A stretch of DNA of 64,000 bases from Halosimplex aquaticum (GTDB taxonomy: Archaea; Halobacteriota; Halobacteria; Halobacteriales; Haloarculaceae): NCBI RefSeq assembly GCF_028747785.1, contig NZ_CP118158.1, positions 4,154,001 through 4,218,000 on the forward strand. Direction: 5' to 3'. The position numbers and the translations under genes are program-made. Under the pieces are notes generated by a model. The model ran no database searches and was not told where the DNA came from. It saw only the letters and a list, made by a program, of their open reading frames with translations. Position 1 is the stretch's first letter; the number at the start of each line of letters is the position of its first letter. Shown in pieces: positions 26,842-35,953 of the stretch.

Positions 26842-27327
26842 ATGTACGCACGAGACACACAGAGAGCGGTATCACCGGTCATCGGGGTCATCCTGATGGT
26901 CGCGATCACAGTCCTCCTGGCGGCGACGGTGGCGACGTTCTTCATGGGGTACGAGGACTCGTTGACGGGGATGGGGGCGCCGACGGTGGCGATATCGGGC
27001 GAGTTCGGCGTCGGTAGCGGCGGCCACGAACTGGCGCTGGAGTTCACCGGCGGCGAGGTCGTCCCCCGGGAGAACGTGAAGGTACAGGTATCGAACGCGA
27101 ACTGCCTCGGTCACGGGACGGTCACCGACCGCTTCGATCTGCGGCAACTGGGCGTCTCGGCCTCGGAGGTGATGGCGGGGACGGAGGCGGAGGTATCGGT
27201 CGACACCGTCTGCCCGTCGGCGGCCGGTCGCCTGAAGCTCTCGGGCACGGAGGTGACGGTCACGTGGATCAGTTCCGACGGGGCGGACGGGAACGTCCTC
27301 TACCGGTGGCGTGGACCGGGCGCGTGA
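26842..27327 (+). CDS. Type IV pilin (PilA-like, archaeal)
   Basis: A 161-residue protein. Its N-terminus, DTQRAVSPVIGVILMVAITV, is the archaeal type IV pilin signal: a short basic leader cut by prepilin peptidase after the Arg/Ala position, then the conserved hydrophobic assembly helix. The rest is a beta-rich head with two cysteines (NCLGH and TVCPS) that could form a disulfide. I prefer the ATG at 26842, with GGGGAAG as a possible ribosome binding site a few bases upstream, over the in-frame GTG at 26749. No pilus assembly ATPase or membrane platform gene lies nearby. Confidence 0.85.
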   Translation: MYARDTQRAVSPVIGVILMVAITVLLAATVATFFMGYEDSLTGMGAPTVAISGEFGVGSGGHELALEFTGGEVVPRENVKVQVSNANCLGHGTVTDRFDLRQLGVSASEVMAGTEAEVSVDTVCPSAAGRLKLSGTEVTVTWISSDGADGNVLYRWRGPGA

Positions 27328-27337
27328 CGACTCCCGG

Positions 27338-28618
27338 TCACGGCCGCTCTCTCGCGAGCGCACGGACGGTCTCGGTGAGCGTTTCGACGCCGACGACGAG
27401 CGACTCCTCGTCGACGTCGAACGTGGCCGTGTGGTGACCGCCGGGGTGGTCCGTCCCGATTCCGACGTAGGCGGCCTTCCCGCCGTTCTCCTGGACGCGG
27501 CGCATGAGATAGGTGGCGTCCTCGCTCCCGCCCAGGTCGTCGGTGCGGACCACCGAGTCGACGCCGTCGGTCAGCCCGGCGACCGCCTCGACCACGTCGA
27601 CCACGGCGTCGTCGCTCTCGGCCCCCGGCGCTTCGCCCTGTGGCGTGACCTCGACGTCGCACTCGTGCATGGCCGCCGCGCCGTCGAGGACCGACCGGGC
27701 GCGGTCGCGCATGTACTCCATGAGCGCCGTCGTCTCGCCGCGGACTTCCCCCTCGATGTGGGCCTCCTCGGGGACGACGTTCGTCGCGCTGCCGCCGCCG
27801 ACCTTGCCGGCGTTGATCCGCGTCTTGCCGTCCTCGTGTCGGGGGATGGCGTAGAGGTTCTGCACGGCCGCGGCCATCGCCTGGACGGCGTTGCGCCCCT
27901 CCGACGGCCGCGCGCCGGCGTGGGCGGGTTCGCCCGAGAAGTCGGCGCGGAACTGGTGGACCGCGAGGAACCCCTCGATGCCCGCGACGACCTCGCCGGT
28001 CGGGTGGTCGAGGCCGACGTGGACGGCGAGCAGGTAGTCGACGTCGTCGAGCAGGCCGCTCTCGGCCATCGGTTTGCCGCCGCCGATGGCCTCTTCGGCC
28101 GGCTGGAAGAACACTTTCAGCGTCCCCTCGAAGTCACTGTCCGCGACGGCTTCGAGGACGCCGAGGCCGATCGTCGCGTGGGCGTCGTGACCGCAGGCGT
28201 GCATCGCTCCCTCGTGTTCGGAGCGAAAGCCCTCGCGGGCGGGAGCGTGCTCGTCGTCGGTCGACTCCTCCCGGGGGAGGCCGTCGATGTCGACGCGGAG
28301 TCCGATCGTCGGGCCGTCGCCCCCTTCGACAGTCGCCATCGCGCCGGTGAACCCGCCCCGGAGCCGGTCCAGAATTTCGGGGTCGGCGCCGGCGTCGAGC
28401 GCGCGCTGGAACCACCGGTCACGTTCGGCGTCGTCGGGGACGGCGATGCGCTCGTCGGCGTCGAGGACTTCCGGACCGACGCGTATCTCGTCGACGTCGA
28501 GCGACCGGAGTTCCTCGACGATGCGGGCGGTCGTCCAGAACTCCCGCCAGGCGGGCTCGGGGCGTCGGTGGAAGGCGCGGCGCAACTCGACCAGGCGGTC
28601 GCGACTCGGCTGGCTCAT
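27338..28618 (-). CDS. M20 family amidohydrolase/peptidase
   Basis: A 426-residue metallohydrolase of the M20D type (hippurate, aminobenzoyl-glutamate or N-acyl-amino-acid hydrolases). The metal site is seen in MHACGHDAHATIGLG, with the Glu pair in FQPAEEAIGG and a late ligand in GGHHTATFDVDEE. A dimerisation domain with HAGARPSEGRNAV interrupts the catalytic domain. The start at 28618 excludes a non-conserved upstream extension. It probably removes an acyl group from an amino-acid conjugate in the cytoplasm. Confidence 0.88.
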   Translation of the reverse strand: MSQPSRDRLVELRRAFHRRPEPAWREFWTTARIVEELRSLDVDEIRVGPEVLDADERIAVPDDAERDRWFQRALDAGADPEILDRLRGGFTGAMATVEGGDGPTIGLRVDIDGLPREESTDDEHAPAREGFRSEHEGAMHACGHDAHATIGLGVLEAVADSDFEGTLKVFFQPAEEAIGGGKPMAESGLLDDVDYLLAVHVGLDHPTGEVVAGIEGFLAVHQFRADFSGEPAHAGARPSEGRNAVQAMAAAVQNLYAIPRHEDGKTRINAGKVGGGSATNVVPEEAHIEGEVRGETTALMEYMRDRARSVLDGAAAMHECDVEVTPQGEAPGAESDDAVVDVVEAVAGLTDGVDSVVRTDDLGGSEDATYLMRRVQENGGKAAYVGIGTDHPGGHHTATFDVDEESLVVGVETLTETVRALARERP

Positions 28619-28742
28619 GGCCGGGGAGACGACGGCGAGGATGTAGACGTTTCGGGTGGAAATCGACCGTGACGCGGGGGAAGGTTCGACGGAGTTCCCG
28701 AGCGGGCGCACCGGGGGCGGCTGGAGCGGGCGGATTCCGCTC

Positions 28743-29054
28743 TCAGACCTGTTCGATCTCGGCTTCGACGTGGATGCGGTCGGGGTAGTCGTCGCCGGCC
28801 GCGTCGCGGGCGAACTCGTCGTGGCCGTGGATCTCGATAGTCCGGGTGTACGCGGTGTACTGCCAGGACTCGAACCGGCCGCCGTCGGCCGAGAGCCGCT
28901 TGGTCTGGGGCACTCGGTAGTCGGTCGGGGGCCGGGGATGCGGGCCCTTCAGCTCCACGCCCTTGCGCTCGGCCGCGGACTTGACGCCGTCGACGACGTC
29001 GTCGAGGAGGCGTCGATCCCCGCTCGTGAACGTGAGCTTCGTGACGAACGGCAT
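28743..29054 (-). CDS. uS10/mL48 family protein (divergent S10 paralogue)
   Basis: A 103-residue protein resembling ribosomal protein S10 in length and layout (GVELKGPHPRPPTDYRVPQ, then HGHDEFARDAAGDDYPDRIHVEAEIEQ). It differs clearly from the canonical haloarchaeal S10, which belongs to the elongation-factor operon, and no ribosomal genes lie here. It may be a ribosome-associated or RNA-binding paralogue. The basis is fold and length resemblance rather than a close match. Confidence 0.72.
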   Translation of the reverse strand: MPFVTKLTFTSGDRRLLDDVVDGVKSAAERKGVELKGPHPRPPTDYRVPQTKRLSADGGRFESWQYTAYTRTIEIHGHDEFARDAAGDDYPDRIHVEAEIEQV

Positions 29055-29181
29055 ATGCGTCCGGTGACCGGGCGCGCGGATAAGCGATGCGTTTGCCGCC
29101 CACCGTGGTGTCAGCCCGGCGTCGTCTCCAGGGACGGACGCTCCGATATTAACTTAAGTAGTGATAGAGTACGTACAGGCA

Positions 29182-29631
29182 ATGATAGAGGCCACGAGCG
29201 CGGGAGCCATCCTCTTTCGCGACACGCGTGGCCGGCGGGAGTACCTGCTCCTGAAGAGTCGCCCCGGCGACTGGGAGTTCCCCAAAGGGGGCGTCGAGGG
29301 CGACGAGGAGCTCCAGCAGACCGCCATCCGCGAAGTGAAAGAGGAGGCCGGAATCGGTGATTTCCGGCTCTTGGACGGCTTCCGAGAAGACTACGACTAC
29401 GTGTTCGAAGCCAACGGCAACACGATCCACAAGACCGTACACCTGTTCATCGCCCGCTCGTTCGAGGCGTCGGCCGAGCTCTCCCACGAGCACCGCGACC
29501 TCCAGTGGCGCGACTACGAACAGGCCATCAACACCGTCACGCAGGACGGCCCCCGCGAGATCCTCGAAGAGGCCCACGAGTTCCTCGACGAGAAGCTCGC
29601 GGAGGAAGCGGACGAAGCCGACGAGGAGTAG
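29182..29631 (+). CDS. Nudix hydrolase, Ap4A pyrophosphatase type
   Basis: A 149-residue protein with a complete Nudix box, GGVEGDEELQQTAIREVKEEAG, and the N-terminal ATSAGAILFRD and WEFPKGG strands seen in bis(5'-nucleosyl)-tetraphosphatases. It should clear dinucleoside polyphosphates. The C-terminus is a charged helix (LDEKLAEEADEADEE). CTTAAGT lies 26 bases upstream, fixing the ATG at 29182 over a GTG at 29161. It is convergent with the pilin-region genes and unlinked to other metabolism. Confidence 0.9.
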   Translation: MIEATSAGAILFRDTRGRREYLLLKSRPGDWEFPKGGVEGDEELQQTAIREVKEEAGIGDFRLLDGFREDYDYVFEANGNTIHKTVHLFIARSFEASAELSHEHRDLQWRDYEQAINTVTQDGPREILEEAHEFLDEKLAEEADEADEE

Positions 29632-29846
29632 GCCGGGCTGGACGGCACTCCCCGACCGCCGGACGCGCGCCCAGCGGGTCGCTTGGCTATCGCTTCATGG
29701 GTCGGTTGGGTGTCAGGTTCACCACGGACGATCCGCGAAGCCGAGATCTGGCGCTTCTCCCTGGTCGGATATCGGATCCGTCTCTCGACAGCACATGTCC
29801 GGTTCCAGTAGGTTAATGACAGTCGATGGGTAACCGGGAATCCACT

Positions 29847-30266
29847 ATGATACTCGGACTCGACGACGAGGCGTTCAAGCAGTCGACGGCGGCGATCTTC
29901 GTCGCGCTGCTGATCACCGGGTTCGTCCCGATACTCAACCTGATCAGGTACGTCCCGCTGGTCAAAGAGGTCTTCCTCGGCGCCTTCGTCGTGGTCGCGT
30001 TCACGTCGATCTCGGACGCGGAGGAGGGGATCAAGTTCAGTCTCGTCACCGGGATGCTGGCCGCCGTGGCGTTCAACGTCGTCTACATCCCCGGGTCGAT
30101 AGTACTCGGCGGCCTCCTCGGCGCGGCGACCGGCGAGGGGGCGGCAGGCGCGCTGATGGCGATCAACGGTCTCGGCGCGCTGATGAACGTCTTCGGTCTC
30201 CTCTTCATGTCGCCGATCGGCTACATCCTGGGCGGGGCGCTGGGGAGCGTCCTCAACGCCGAGTAA
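29847..30266 (+). CDS. Unidentified four-helix membrane protein
   Basis: A 139-residue protein with four hydrophobic segments (TAAIFVALLITGFVPILNLI, LVKEVFLGAFVVVAFTSI, SLVTGMLAAVAFNVVYI, and a Gly/Ala-rich C-terminal helix). A GGTTAATG element near 29814 supports the ATG at 29847, although 29826 also fits the frame. It is convergent with the next membrane gene, 28 bases away. I cannot assign a family. Confidence 0.6.
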   Translation: MILGLDDEAFKQSTAAIFVALLITGFVPILNLIRYVPLVKEVFLGAFVVVAFTSISDAEEGIKFSLVTGMLAAVAFNVVYIPGSIVLGGLLGAATGEGAAGALMAINGLGALMNVFGLLFMSPIGYILGGALGSVLNAE

Positions 30267-30294
30267 AAACTGCGATTCCGTCCGCGATCGCCGT

Positions 30295-30711
30295 TCAGAT
30301 GCCGGACGCGCCGCGGTAGCGGGCGTCGCCGAAGCCCAGCAGCGGGAAGAAGATGAACCCGAGGAAGAACAGCCCGAGGCCGTACCCGGCTCCCTTCCCG
30401 AACGCCTTCGCCACGTCGATCATCGGGATGATGACCGCGAACGGGATGAAGATGCTCAACAGGAACCAGACCATGTCCCGGTCGGCGATCTCACAGACCA
30501 GGACGTAGTAGTTGTAGATCGGGATGATAGCCGCCCAACCGGGCTGGCCCGCCTTCGTGAACGTCTTCCACATCCCGGCGATGCTAATGATCGAGAGCAC
30601 CAGCGAGATGCCCATGAAGAGGAGTAATACCCCCGCCAGCGCGTCGCCCGCGCCGGTGCTCGTTTGCAGTGCTGTCGCCACTAACCCGCTTCCGAACAGG
30701 TTCCCAGCCAT
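30295..30711 (-). CDS. DUF5684-type membrane protein
   Basis: A 138-residue membrane protein with four hydrophobic segments. The signature FTKAGQPGWAAIIPIYNYYVL followed by a cytoplasmic turn and two further helices is that of DUF5684 proteins, which occur widely and have no known function. A perfect TATATAAA lies 27 bases before the ATG at 30711. Confidence 0.75.
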   Translation of the reverse strand: MAGNLFGSGLVATALQTSTGAGDALAGVLLLFMGISLVLSIISIAGMWKTFTKAGQPGWAAIIPIYNYYVLVCEIADRDMVWFLLSIFIPFAVIIPMIDVAKAFGKGAGYGLGLFFLGFIFFPLLGFGDARYRGASGI

Positions 30712-30733
30712 GTGCGCATCTCTCTCAGCATAG

Positions 30734-30741
30734 TATATAAA
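30734..30741 (-). promoter_or_regulatory. TATA box of the DUF5684 gene
   Basis: TATATAAA on the plus strand (TTTATATA on the coding strand), 27 bases before the start. It is one of the clearest promoters in the window. Confidence 0.65.
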
Positions 30742-30987
30742 TCCTATCCTCATGGAAACAGGTCAGTATCCAGCGGCGTTCGATCGCGAGGGCCGGTCGC
30801 GACCAGTGGACGCCCGGAAACGGCCGGCAGCGCCGCTGCACCTCGGCCGGCCCGATCGGGATCGAACGTCAGCATTCGGACACACCGCGTGACTGCGAAC
30901 GGTCGCCGCGGAGCCCGCTCTCGCGTGGGTCCGGTCCCGTTCGCGTTCGCGAAACCTATAAGCGGTCGCCACCGCCTATCTCGGGTC

Positions 30988-32061
30988 GTGTCACCCGGCG
31001 ACGGCGCCGCCCTCGGCGGGTCGGAGTTCGTCTTCGAGCTGTGCGTCTGCCAGTGGGCCGAGCGCGAGTGGCCGCCCGAGGGCGTCTCGACCGACGACGC
31101 CGCGGTCGTCGTCGCGCGCCAGATCGGAACGAGGGACCGCCGCTGGGACACCGTCGCCGTCGAGTGCGACCCCGACGGCCTGCGCCAGCGGGCGCGCTTC
31201 GGCCTGGACGAACTCGACTCGGACCTCCTGCACGTCGTCCGCAACGCGCCGACCGAGTGGACATACTACCGCGACGCGCTGCCGGATCCGGGCTATCCGT
31301 GGCGGTACGTCCGCGAGGCGATCCACCGCGCCGCCGACCGCGAGGTCGTCGAATCCCGCAAACGGAACAACCGCATCCAGATCCGCCAGGTCGCGCCGTA
31401 CCCGGACTGGGTCCGGCGGATCGTCGCCATCGAGAACAAGCCCGACCTCGACGCCAGCGCCGCCCGCGCGCTCGCGCCGCAGCTCGAACGGGACGTCGCG
31501 CTCGCGCTGGCCGACGAGGTGTGGGTCGCGACCTCCGAGACCGGCGAGACGGTCGAGCCGGCGCTGATCGAGGACGTGCCGGTCGAGGCAGGCATCCTCA
31601 CCGTCGACGCCGAAGGCGACGCCAGCGTCTCCTGGCACCCGCGGACGCTGTCCGTCGACGACCCGGGGACCCGCATCCTCGAACGTCCGTCGGGGGGCGC
31701 CCACGACGCCTCGGCCGCCCGCTTCGAGTACGCCGACCCCGAGTGGAAACGCGACAAGCGCCTCGAACTGGCCGAGCGAGCCTACGGCCGCGGCTGGCGC
31801 GCCTACGCCGACACCATGCGCCCCGACTGCCGGCACTTCCGACTCACCGACGAGCGGCCCGGATTCCTGCCGTACTGCGCCGCCAAGGAGTGCCACCAGA
31901 CCGCCGGGCAGTGCTCGGGTTCGTGTCCGGACTTCGAACCGGAACCGCCCGTCTGGCGCGCGGGCGACTGGCCGATCTCCGGCGGACCGGGGAAGGGTAT
32001 CAAACGACTGCTCGACAGCCAGCGGCGGCGCGAGCGACCCGGCCTGGACGAGGGGCCGTAG
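30988..32061 (+). CDS. DUF5787 protein, possible Fe-S PD-(D/E)XK nuclease
   Basis: A 357-residue protein. The central segment VRRIVAIENKPDLDASAARALAPQ followed by VALALADEVWVATSE looks like a PD-(D/E)XK nuclease core, with Glu149 and Lys151 in IENKP and an alternating helix-strand continuation. Cysteines near the N-terminus (Cys19, Cys21) and a C-terminal group (Cys281, Cys297, Cys302, Cys309, Cys313) could hold a metal or iron-sulfur cluster, as in Cas4 and AddB nucleases. I named DUF5787 from memory of the haloarchaeal family. GTG at 30988 is chosen because CCTATAAG lies 29 bases upstream. The nuclease reading is inference. Confidence 0.7.
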   Translation: MSPGDGAALGGSEFVFELCVCQWAEREWPPEGVSTDDAAVVVARQIGTRDRRWDTVAVECDPDGLRQRARFGLDELDSDLLHVVRNAPTEWTYYRDALPDPGYPWRYVREAIHRAADREVVESRKRNNRIQIRQVAPYPDWVRRIVAIENKPDLDASAARALAPQLERDVALALADEVWVATSETGETVEPALIEDVPVEAGILTVDAEGDASVSWHPRTLSVDDPGTRILERPSGGAHDASAARFEYADPEWKRDKRLELAERAYGRGWRAYADTMRPDCRHFRLTDERPGFLPYCAAKECHQTAGQCSGSCPDFEPEPPVWRAGDWPISGGPGKGIKRLLDSQRRRERPGLDEGP

Positions 32062-32414
32062 CGGTTGCCGCCGAAAGAGACGGGGCACTCTGTCGCTGGT
32101 GTTTCGGTCCGCTCGTCTCGGCCGTCCCGGAGACATTCGGAGGCGCAATCGTGTATCTTAGAGGGCGGGTTAACTTTCTTCATTCAGTCTGATCCGGGTC
32201 GGCTCGGCGTCGCTGTGGGGCCGGCGTTCGACGGTCCGCGGAAGGACGGAACCGTTAATGATCTTGGTGAACAGGAGGGTTCATACCTGTCCGTCCGCAG
32301 TTGTCTGTAACGAGAGATCTGCACTGTGCGTCTCCCTGGAAGAGGGGACTGTCGGAGTAGAACAGTCGTGAAAGGGTCACGAGCGCATCATGGAACCCCT
32401 CGTTCTGATCTACT
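32062..32414. other. Intergenic region upstream of response regulator
   Basis: About 350 bases of moderately AT-rich sequence. It holds TATA-like stretches (GGTTAACTTTCTTC near 32168 and CGTTAATG near 32251) but no credible coding frame. A long leader or a small RNA is possible. Confidence 0.4.
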
Positions 32415-32876
32415 ATGACCAACCACAACGCCGCTCGCGCTGATGGCGCCTTCGAGATCCTTCTCGTCGAAGACAACCCCGGCGACGTTCGGCTTCTCGA
32501 GGAGGCGTTCGAAGCGACGGGCCGCGAGACGAGAGTCGAGTCAGTGACGAACGGCGACGAGGCCGTCGACCGGCTCATGGAGCAAGCGACCGACGAGTCG
32601 CGGTCGGTCCCCGACCTCGCGCTCGTCGATCTGAACTTACCCGGGCGGGACGGCTGCGAAGTCCTCGACGCGGTCCGCGACGACTCCCGGACCGAGTTGC
32701 TGCCGATCGTCATCCTGACGAGTTCGTCGGCCCACGAGGACGTCGAACGCTGCTACGCGGCCAGAGCGAACGCCTACGTCACCAAGCCGACGGACCCGGC
32801 CGAGCTGGAGTCCCTGATCTCGGACGTCGAACGGTTCTGGCTGGACGCGGCGGTGCTCCCCCCGGTTCCCGCGTAG
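32415..32876 (+). CDS. Single-domain response regulator (receiver)
   Basis: A 153-residue CheY-like receiver. The acidic pair lies in ILLVEDNPGDVRLLEEAF, the phospho-acceptor Asp in LALVDLNLPG, the switch Thr/Ser in VILTSSSAHED and the conserved Lys in VTKPTDP. There is no output domain, so it acts by protein contact. LLVEDNPGDVRLL is typical of receivers paired with phytochrome or PAS histidine kinases. No kinase lies nearby. Confidence 0.9.
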   Translation: MTNHNAARADGAFEILLVEDNPGDVRLLEEAFEATGRETRVESVTNGDEAVDRLMEQATDESRSVPDLALVDLNLPGRDGCEVLDAVRDDSRTELLPIVILTSSSAHEDVERCYAARANAYVTKPTDPAELESLISDVERFWLDAAVLPPVPA

Positions 32877-33085
32877 TCTCGCGACGCCTGCGAAACGCGG
32901 ACGAGCCCGCGGTAGTACCGGTCGTCCTGCTTCCCTGTCCGAGACCGCGGAGCGGCTCGAAGCGCTCACCCGTCTCTCGTCCCGAACAGTCGCGAACGAA
33001 CCGCGACCCCGGTGGCGAGCGAGGAACGCCGTGGCCGCAAGTGGAGCGACCGGGGAACCCCCGCCGCGAAGAAGGTGCAGGCGCG

Positions 33086-33583
33086 TTACTCGTCGCCGTC
33101 GATCCGCTCGACGTCCAGCGCGTCGCGTTCGACGGCGAGGCGGTAGGTCGGGACCGTCTTCTGGACCCGTTCGACGACGCCCTTCTCGGTGAGCGAGCGC
33201 AGCGCCGACCGCACATCGTCGACGTCGGGTTCGGGCTCGAATCCCGCCTCGCGGAGGGCGTGGAGCGTCGCGACGACGCTCTGTGGCTCGGCGTCGTGGT
33301 CGGGGACGACGTCGATGACGGCCGCCTGCAGCGGCGGGGCTTTGACGACCTGTTCGTTGACCTCCCCCTCGACCTCGTCGCCGACGAGTTCGTTGGCCTC
33401 GGGCGTGGCGCAGATGAGGCTGTCCTCGTTGCGGTAGTAGTAGTCTTTCAGCTCGGATTCGAGGTACTGGTGGACGTCGCTCCCGCTGTCCATCTCCCAC
33501 TGGGCCTGGAGCTCGGCGTTTTTCGTCGGCTGGAGCGCCACCACGTCCGCGAGTCGCTCGCGGGCCTCGTCCGATAACGTCAT
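33086..33583 (-). CDS. Winged-helix protein (DUF5797-like)
   Basis: A 165-residue protein with an N-terminal winged helix (LSDEARERLADVVALQPTKNAELQ) and a second helix-turn-helix-like part (DDVRSALRSLTEKGVVERVQKTVPTYRL). It resembles haloarchaeal DUF5797 proteins, presumed DNA-binding regulators; I am moderately sure of the family name. TTAATAG lies 30 bases before the ATG. Its role is unknown. Confidence 0.65.
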   Translation of the reverse strand: MTLSDEARERLADVVALQPTKNAELQAQWEMDSGSDVHQYLESELKDYYYRNEDSLICATPEANELVGDEVEGEVNEQVVKAPPLQAAVIDVVPDHDAEPQSVVATLHALREAGFEPEPDVDDVRSALRSLTEKGVVERVQKTVPTYRLAVERDALDVERIDGDE

Positions 33584-33674
33584 TCGTCCGCCGGTAGGGA
33601 CAAGTGCTATTAAGCCGTGTTGCTTGCCGTTCGACGGCCGGTTCTCGCGGCCGGACCCGACGCCTCGGCCGCGG

Positions 33675-34217
33675 TCAGAGGTCGTCGAGGGTGGTGGCGA
33701 CGTCGTCCCAGTGGCTGCCCTTCCAGAAGTGCTGTCCGCAGTTGCGACAGCGCCAGACGGTCTCCTCGTGGGTCTCCGGCGCGTACTCCGGCGTCGGCTC
33801 CGTCCGGTCGACCCGTTCGAGCGGGCCGTTACACGCGCTGCAGCGCGTCGGCTCCGCGGCGAGGTCGACGTCGAAGCCCGACCGCCGGAGTTCGCGCAGT
33901 TGCTCGGTCACCTCGCGGGTCGAGAGCAACTGCGTCCGTTCGCCGCGCTCGGCGAGGTCGCGGTCGCGCGTGACGAGCACGCGGCCCTCGGTGTGGGCCA
34001 GCGCGAGCACGTCGTCGTCGGCCTCGACCCCGCGCTCGGCCGCGTAGGCGGCGTCGTAGCCGCACATCCGGAGGTACGTGGCGAGCTTCCCGAGCATCGT
34101 GTCGAGCAACAGCGCTGTCTCCGCAGACGGCCGCTGGGGGATCTCCTCGTCGGTGGCCACGGTGCTCGTTCTCGCCGGTTGCGCGCGCTCGTCGATGTCT
34201 GGCTCGTCGCCGGTCAT
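33675..34217 (-). CDS. Mut7-C RNase domain protein
   Basis: A 180-residue protein. The PIN-like Mut7-C domain begins ALLLDTMLGKLATYLRMCGYDA and continues through VLVTRDRDLAERG; the acidic residues form the presumed metal site. A C-terminal zinc ribbon has CSAC and CRNCGQHFWKGSHWDDV. Members are thought to cut RNA. The ATG overlaps the stop codon of polX by 4 bases (ATGA), so it is translated from the same message. Confidence 0.88.
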   Translation of the reverse strand: MTGDEPDIDERAQPARTSTVATDEEIPQRPSAETALLLDTMLGKLATYLRMCGYDAAYAAERGVEADDDVLALAHTEGRVLVTRDRDLAERGERTQLLSTREVTEQLRELRRSGFDVDLAAEPTRCSACNGPLERVDRTEPTPEYAPETHEETVWRCRNCGQHFWKGSHWDDVATTLDDL

Positions 34218-35953
34218 TCGAGGAACTCGCGCAGGCCTTCGACGTCTCGCGTATTGAGTACGTCGGTCTCCTCGGCCCAGCCGCGGCGGGCCGTGTGGAC
34301 CCCGTAGCGGACGAGGTCGTAGCTCGCCGGCTGGTGGGCGTCGGTGTTGATCGCGATCGTCGCGCCCGCTTCGACCGCCGTCTTGACCGCGCCGCCGCCC
34401 AGATCCAGCCGGGCCGGGTTGGCGTTGATCTCCAGCGCGGTGTCGTTGTCGGCCGCGGCCTCGGCGAGGCGTTCGACGTCGACGTCCAGCCCGGACCGCT
34501 GGTTGATGTACCGGCCCGTCGGGTGGCCGATGATATCGACTTCCGGGTGCTCGACCGCGGCGACTAATCGGTCGGTCCCGTCGCCGTCGAGGCCGGCGTG
34601 GGGCGAGGCGACGACCACGTCGAGTTCGGTCAGCACGTCGTCGTCGACCGAGATCTCGCCGTCGGTCGAGATGTTCGCCTCGACGCCGGTGAACACCGGG
34701 ATGTCCGCCTCCTCGGCGACGGCGCGGACCTCCTCGATCTGTTCGCGGAGTTCGTCGTCCGGGACGCCGACGCCGCCGACCATCCCTGGTCCGGTCGCGT
34801 GGTCGGTGATCGCGAGGTAGTCGTGGCCGAACGACGCGGCGCCCTCGACCATCTCGGCGACGGTGTAGTCGCCGTCCGACCAGTTCGTGTGGACGTGCAG
34901 GTCGCCGCGCACGTCCCCCTCGTCGATCAGGTCCGGGAGGTCGCCGTCACGCGCGGCCTCGATCTCCCCCCAGTTCTCCCGGAGTTCCGGAGGCATCCAC
35001 GGCATGTCCAGCGCCTCGTACATGCCCTCCTCGGTCTCGCCGGCGATGCGCTCGCCCGCCCGCTGGTCGGCGTCGGGGTCCTCGACGTCCGACACGTCGA
35101 AGACGCCGTACTCGTTCATCTTCAGGTCGCGGTCGATGGCGACGTTCCGGATCTTGACGTTGTGGTCCTTGCTCCCGGTGAAGTACTGGAGCGCGCTCCC
35201 GAACTCCGACGGGTCGACGACCCGGAGGTCGACGCGCACCTCGCCCGAGCGGACGCTCGCCTTCTGGTCGCCCGCCTCGATGACCGCGTCGGCCCCCGGC
35301 CAGTCGGTGAAGGCGTCGACGACCGCCTCGCCCTCCTCGGTGGCCACGAGCACGTCCACGTCGCCGATGGTCTCCTTCCAGCGTCGCAGCGACCCCGCCA
35401 GGTCGATACGCTCGACTTCCGGGCGACCCGCCAGGTAGTCGACGACGCCCTCGCCGCGCGGGCGGGCCTCGCCCAGCAGTTCCCGCTCGGTCGCCTCGCG
35501 GGCGAACTCGACGTTTTCCAGGATGTTCTGCTCGGTCTTGGCGCCGAACCCGCTGACCTCCTGGATCTCGCCGGCCGCCGCCGCGGCTTCGAGTTCTTCG
35601 AGCGTCGTGATCCCCAGCGCCTCGTAGAGCGTCCCGACGGTCTTCGGGCCGACGCCCTCCACCCGGGTCAGTTCCCCCATCTCGACCGGTAGCTCCTCCC
35701 GCAGGTCTTCGAGTTCCGCGATCTCGCCGGTCTCGACGTACTCGACGATCTTCGAGGCGATGGCGTCGCCGACGCCCTCGATCTCGTCGAGCGCGTCCTC
35801 GCCGCCGTGGGCGAGGCGGGCGACGTCACCGGGGTGGGCCCGGACGTTCTCGGCCGCCCGCCGATAGGCGCGGGGTTTGTAGTCGACGTCCTGGGCCTCC
35901 AGCAGGTCGGCGAACTCCTCCAGACGGGCGGCGATGTCGTCGTTGGCGCTCAT
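34214..35953 (-). CDS. polX: DNA polymerase/3'-5' exonuclease PolX
   Basis: A 579-residue repair polymerase of the bacterial/archaeal PolX type. The N-terminal helix-hairpin-helix motifs include EIEGVGDAIASKI and RVEGVGPKTV. The nucleotidyltransferase domain has GSLRRWKETIGDVDVLV with its metal-binding aspartates. The C-terminal PHP domain begins GDLHVHTNWSDGDYT and gives the nuclease activity. The length is typical. It overlaps the upstream gene by 4 bases and the downstream Mut7-C gene by 4 bases, so three genes form one operon. Confidence 0.95.
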   Translation of the reverse strand: MSANDDIAARLEEFADLLEAQDVDYKPRAYRRAAENVRAHPGDVARLAHGGEDALDEIEGVGDAIASKIVEYVETGEIAELEDLREELPVEMGELTRVEGVGPKTVGTLYEALGITTLEELEAAAAAGEIQEVSGFGAKTEQNILENVEFAREATERELLGEARPRGEGVVDYLAGRPEVERIDLAGSLRRWKETIGDVDVLVATEEGEAVVDAFTDWPGADAVIEAGDQKASVRSGEVRVDLRVVDPSEFGSALQYFTGSKDHNVKIRNVAIDRDLKMNEYGVFDVSDVEDPDADQRAGERIAGETEEGMYEALDMPWMPPELRENWGEIEAARDGDLPDLIDEGDVRGDLHVHTNWSDGDYTVAEMVEGAASFGHDYLAITDHATGPGMVGGVGVPDDELREQIEEVRAVAEEADIPVFTGVEANISTDGEISVDDDVLTELDVVVASPHAGLDGDGTDRLVAAVEHPEVDIIGHPTGRYINQRSGLDVDVERLAEAAADNDTALEINANPARLDLGGGAVKTAVEAGATIAINTDAHQPASYDLVRYGVHTARRGWAEETDVLNTRDVEGLREFLE

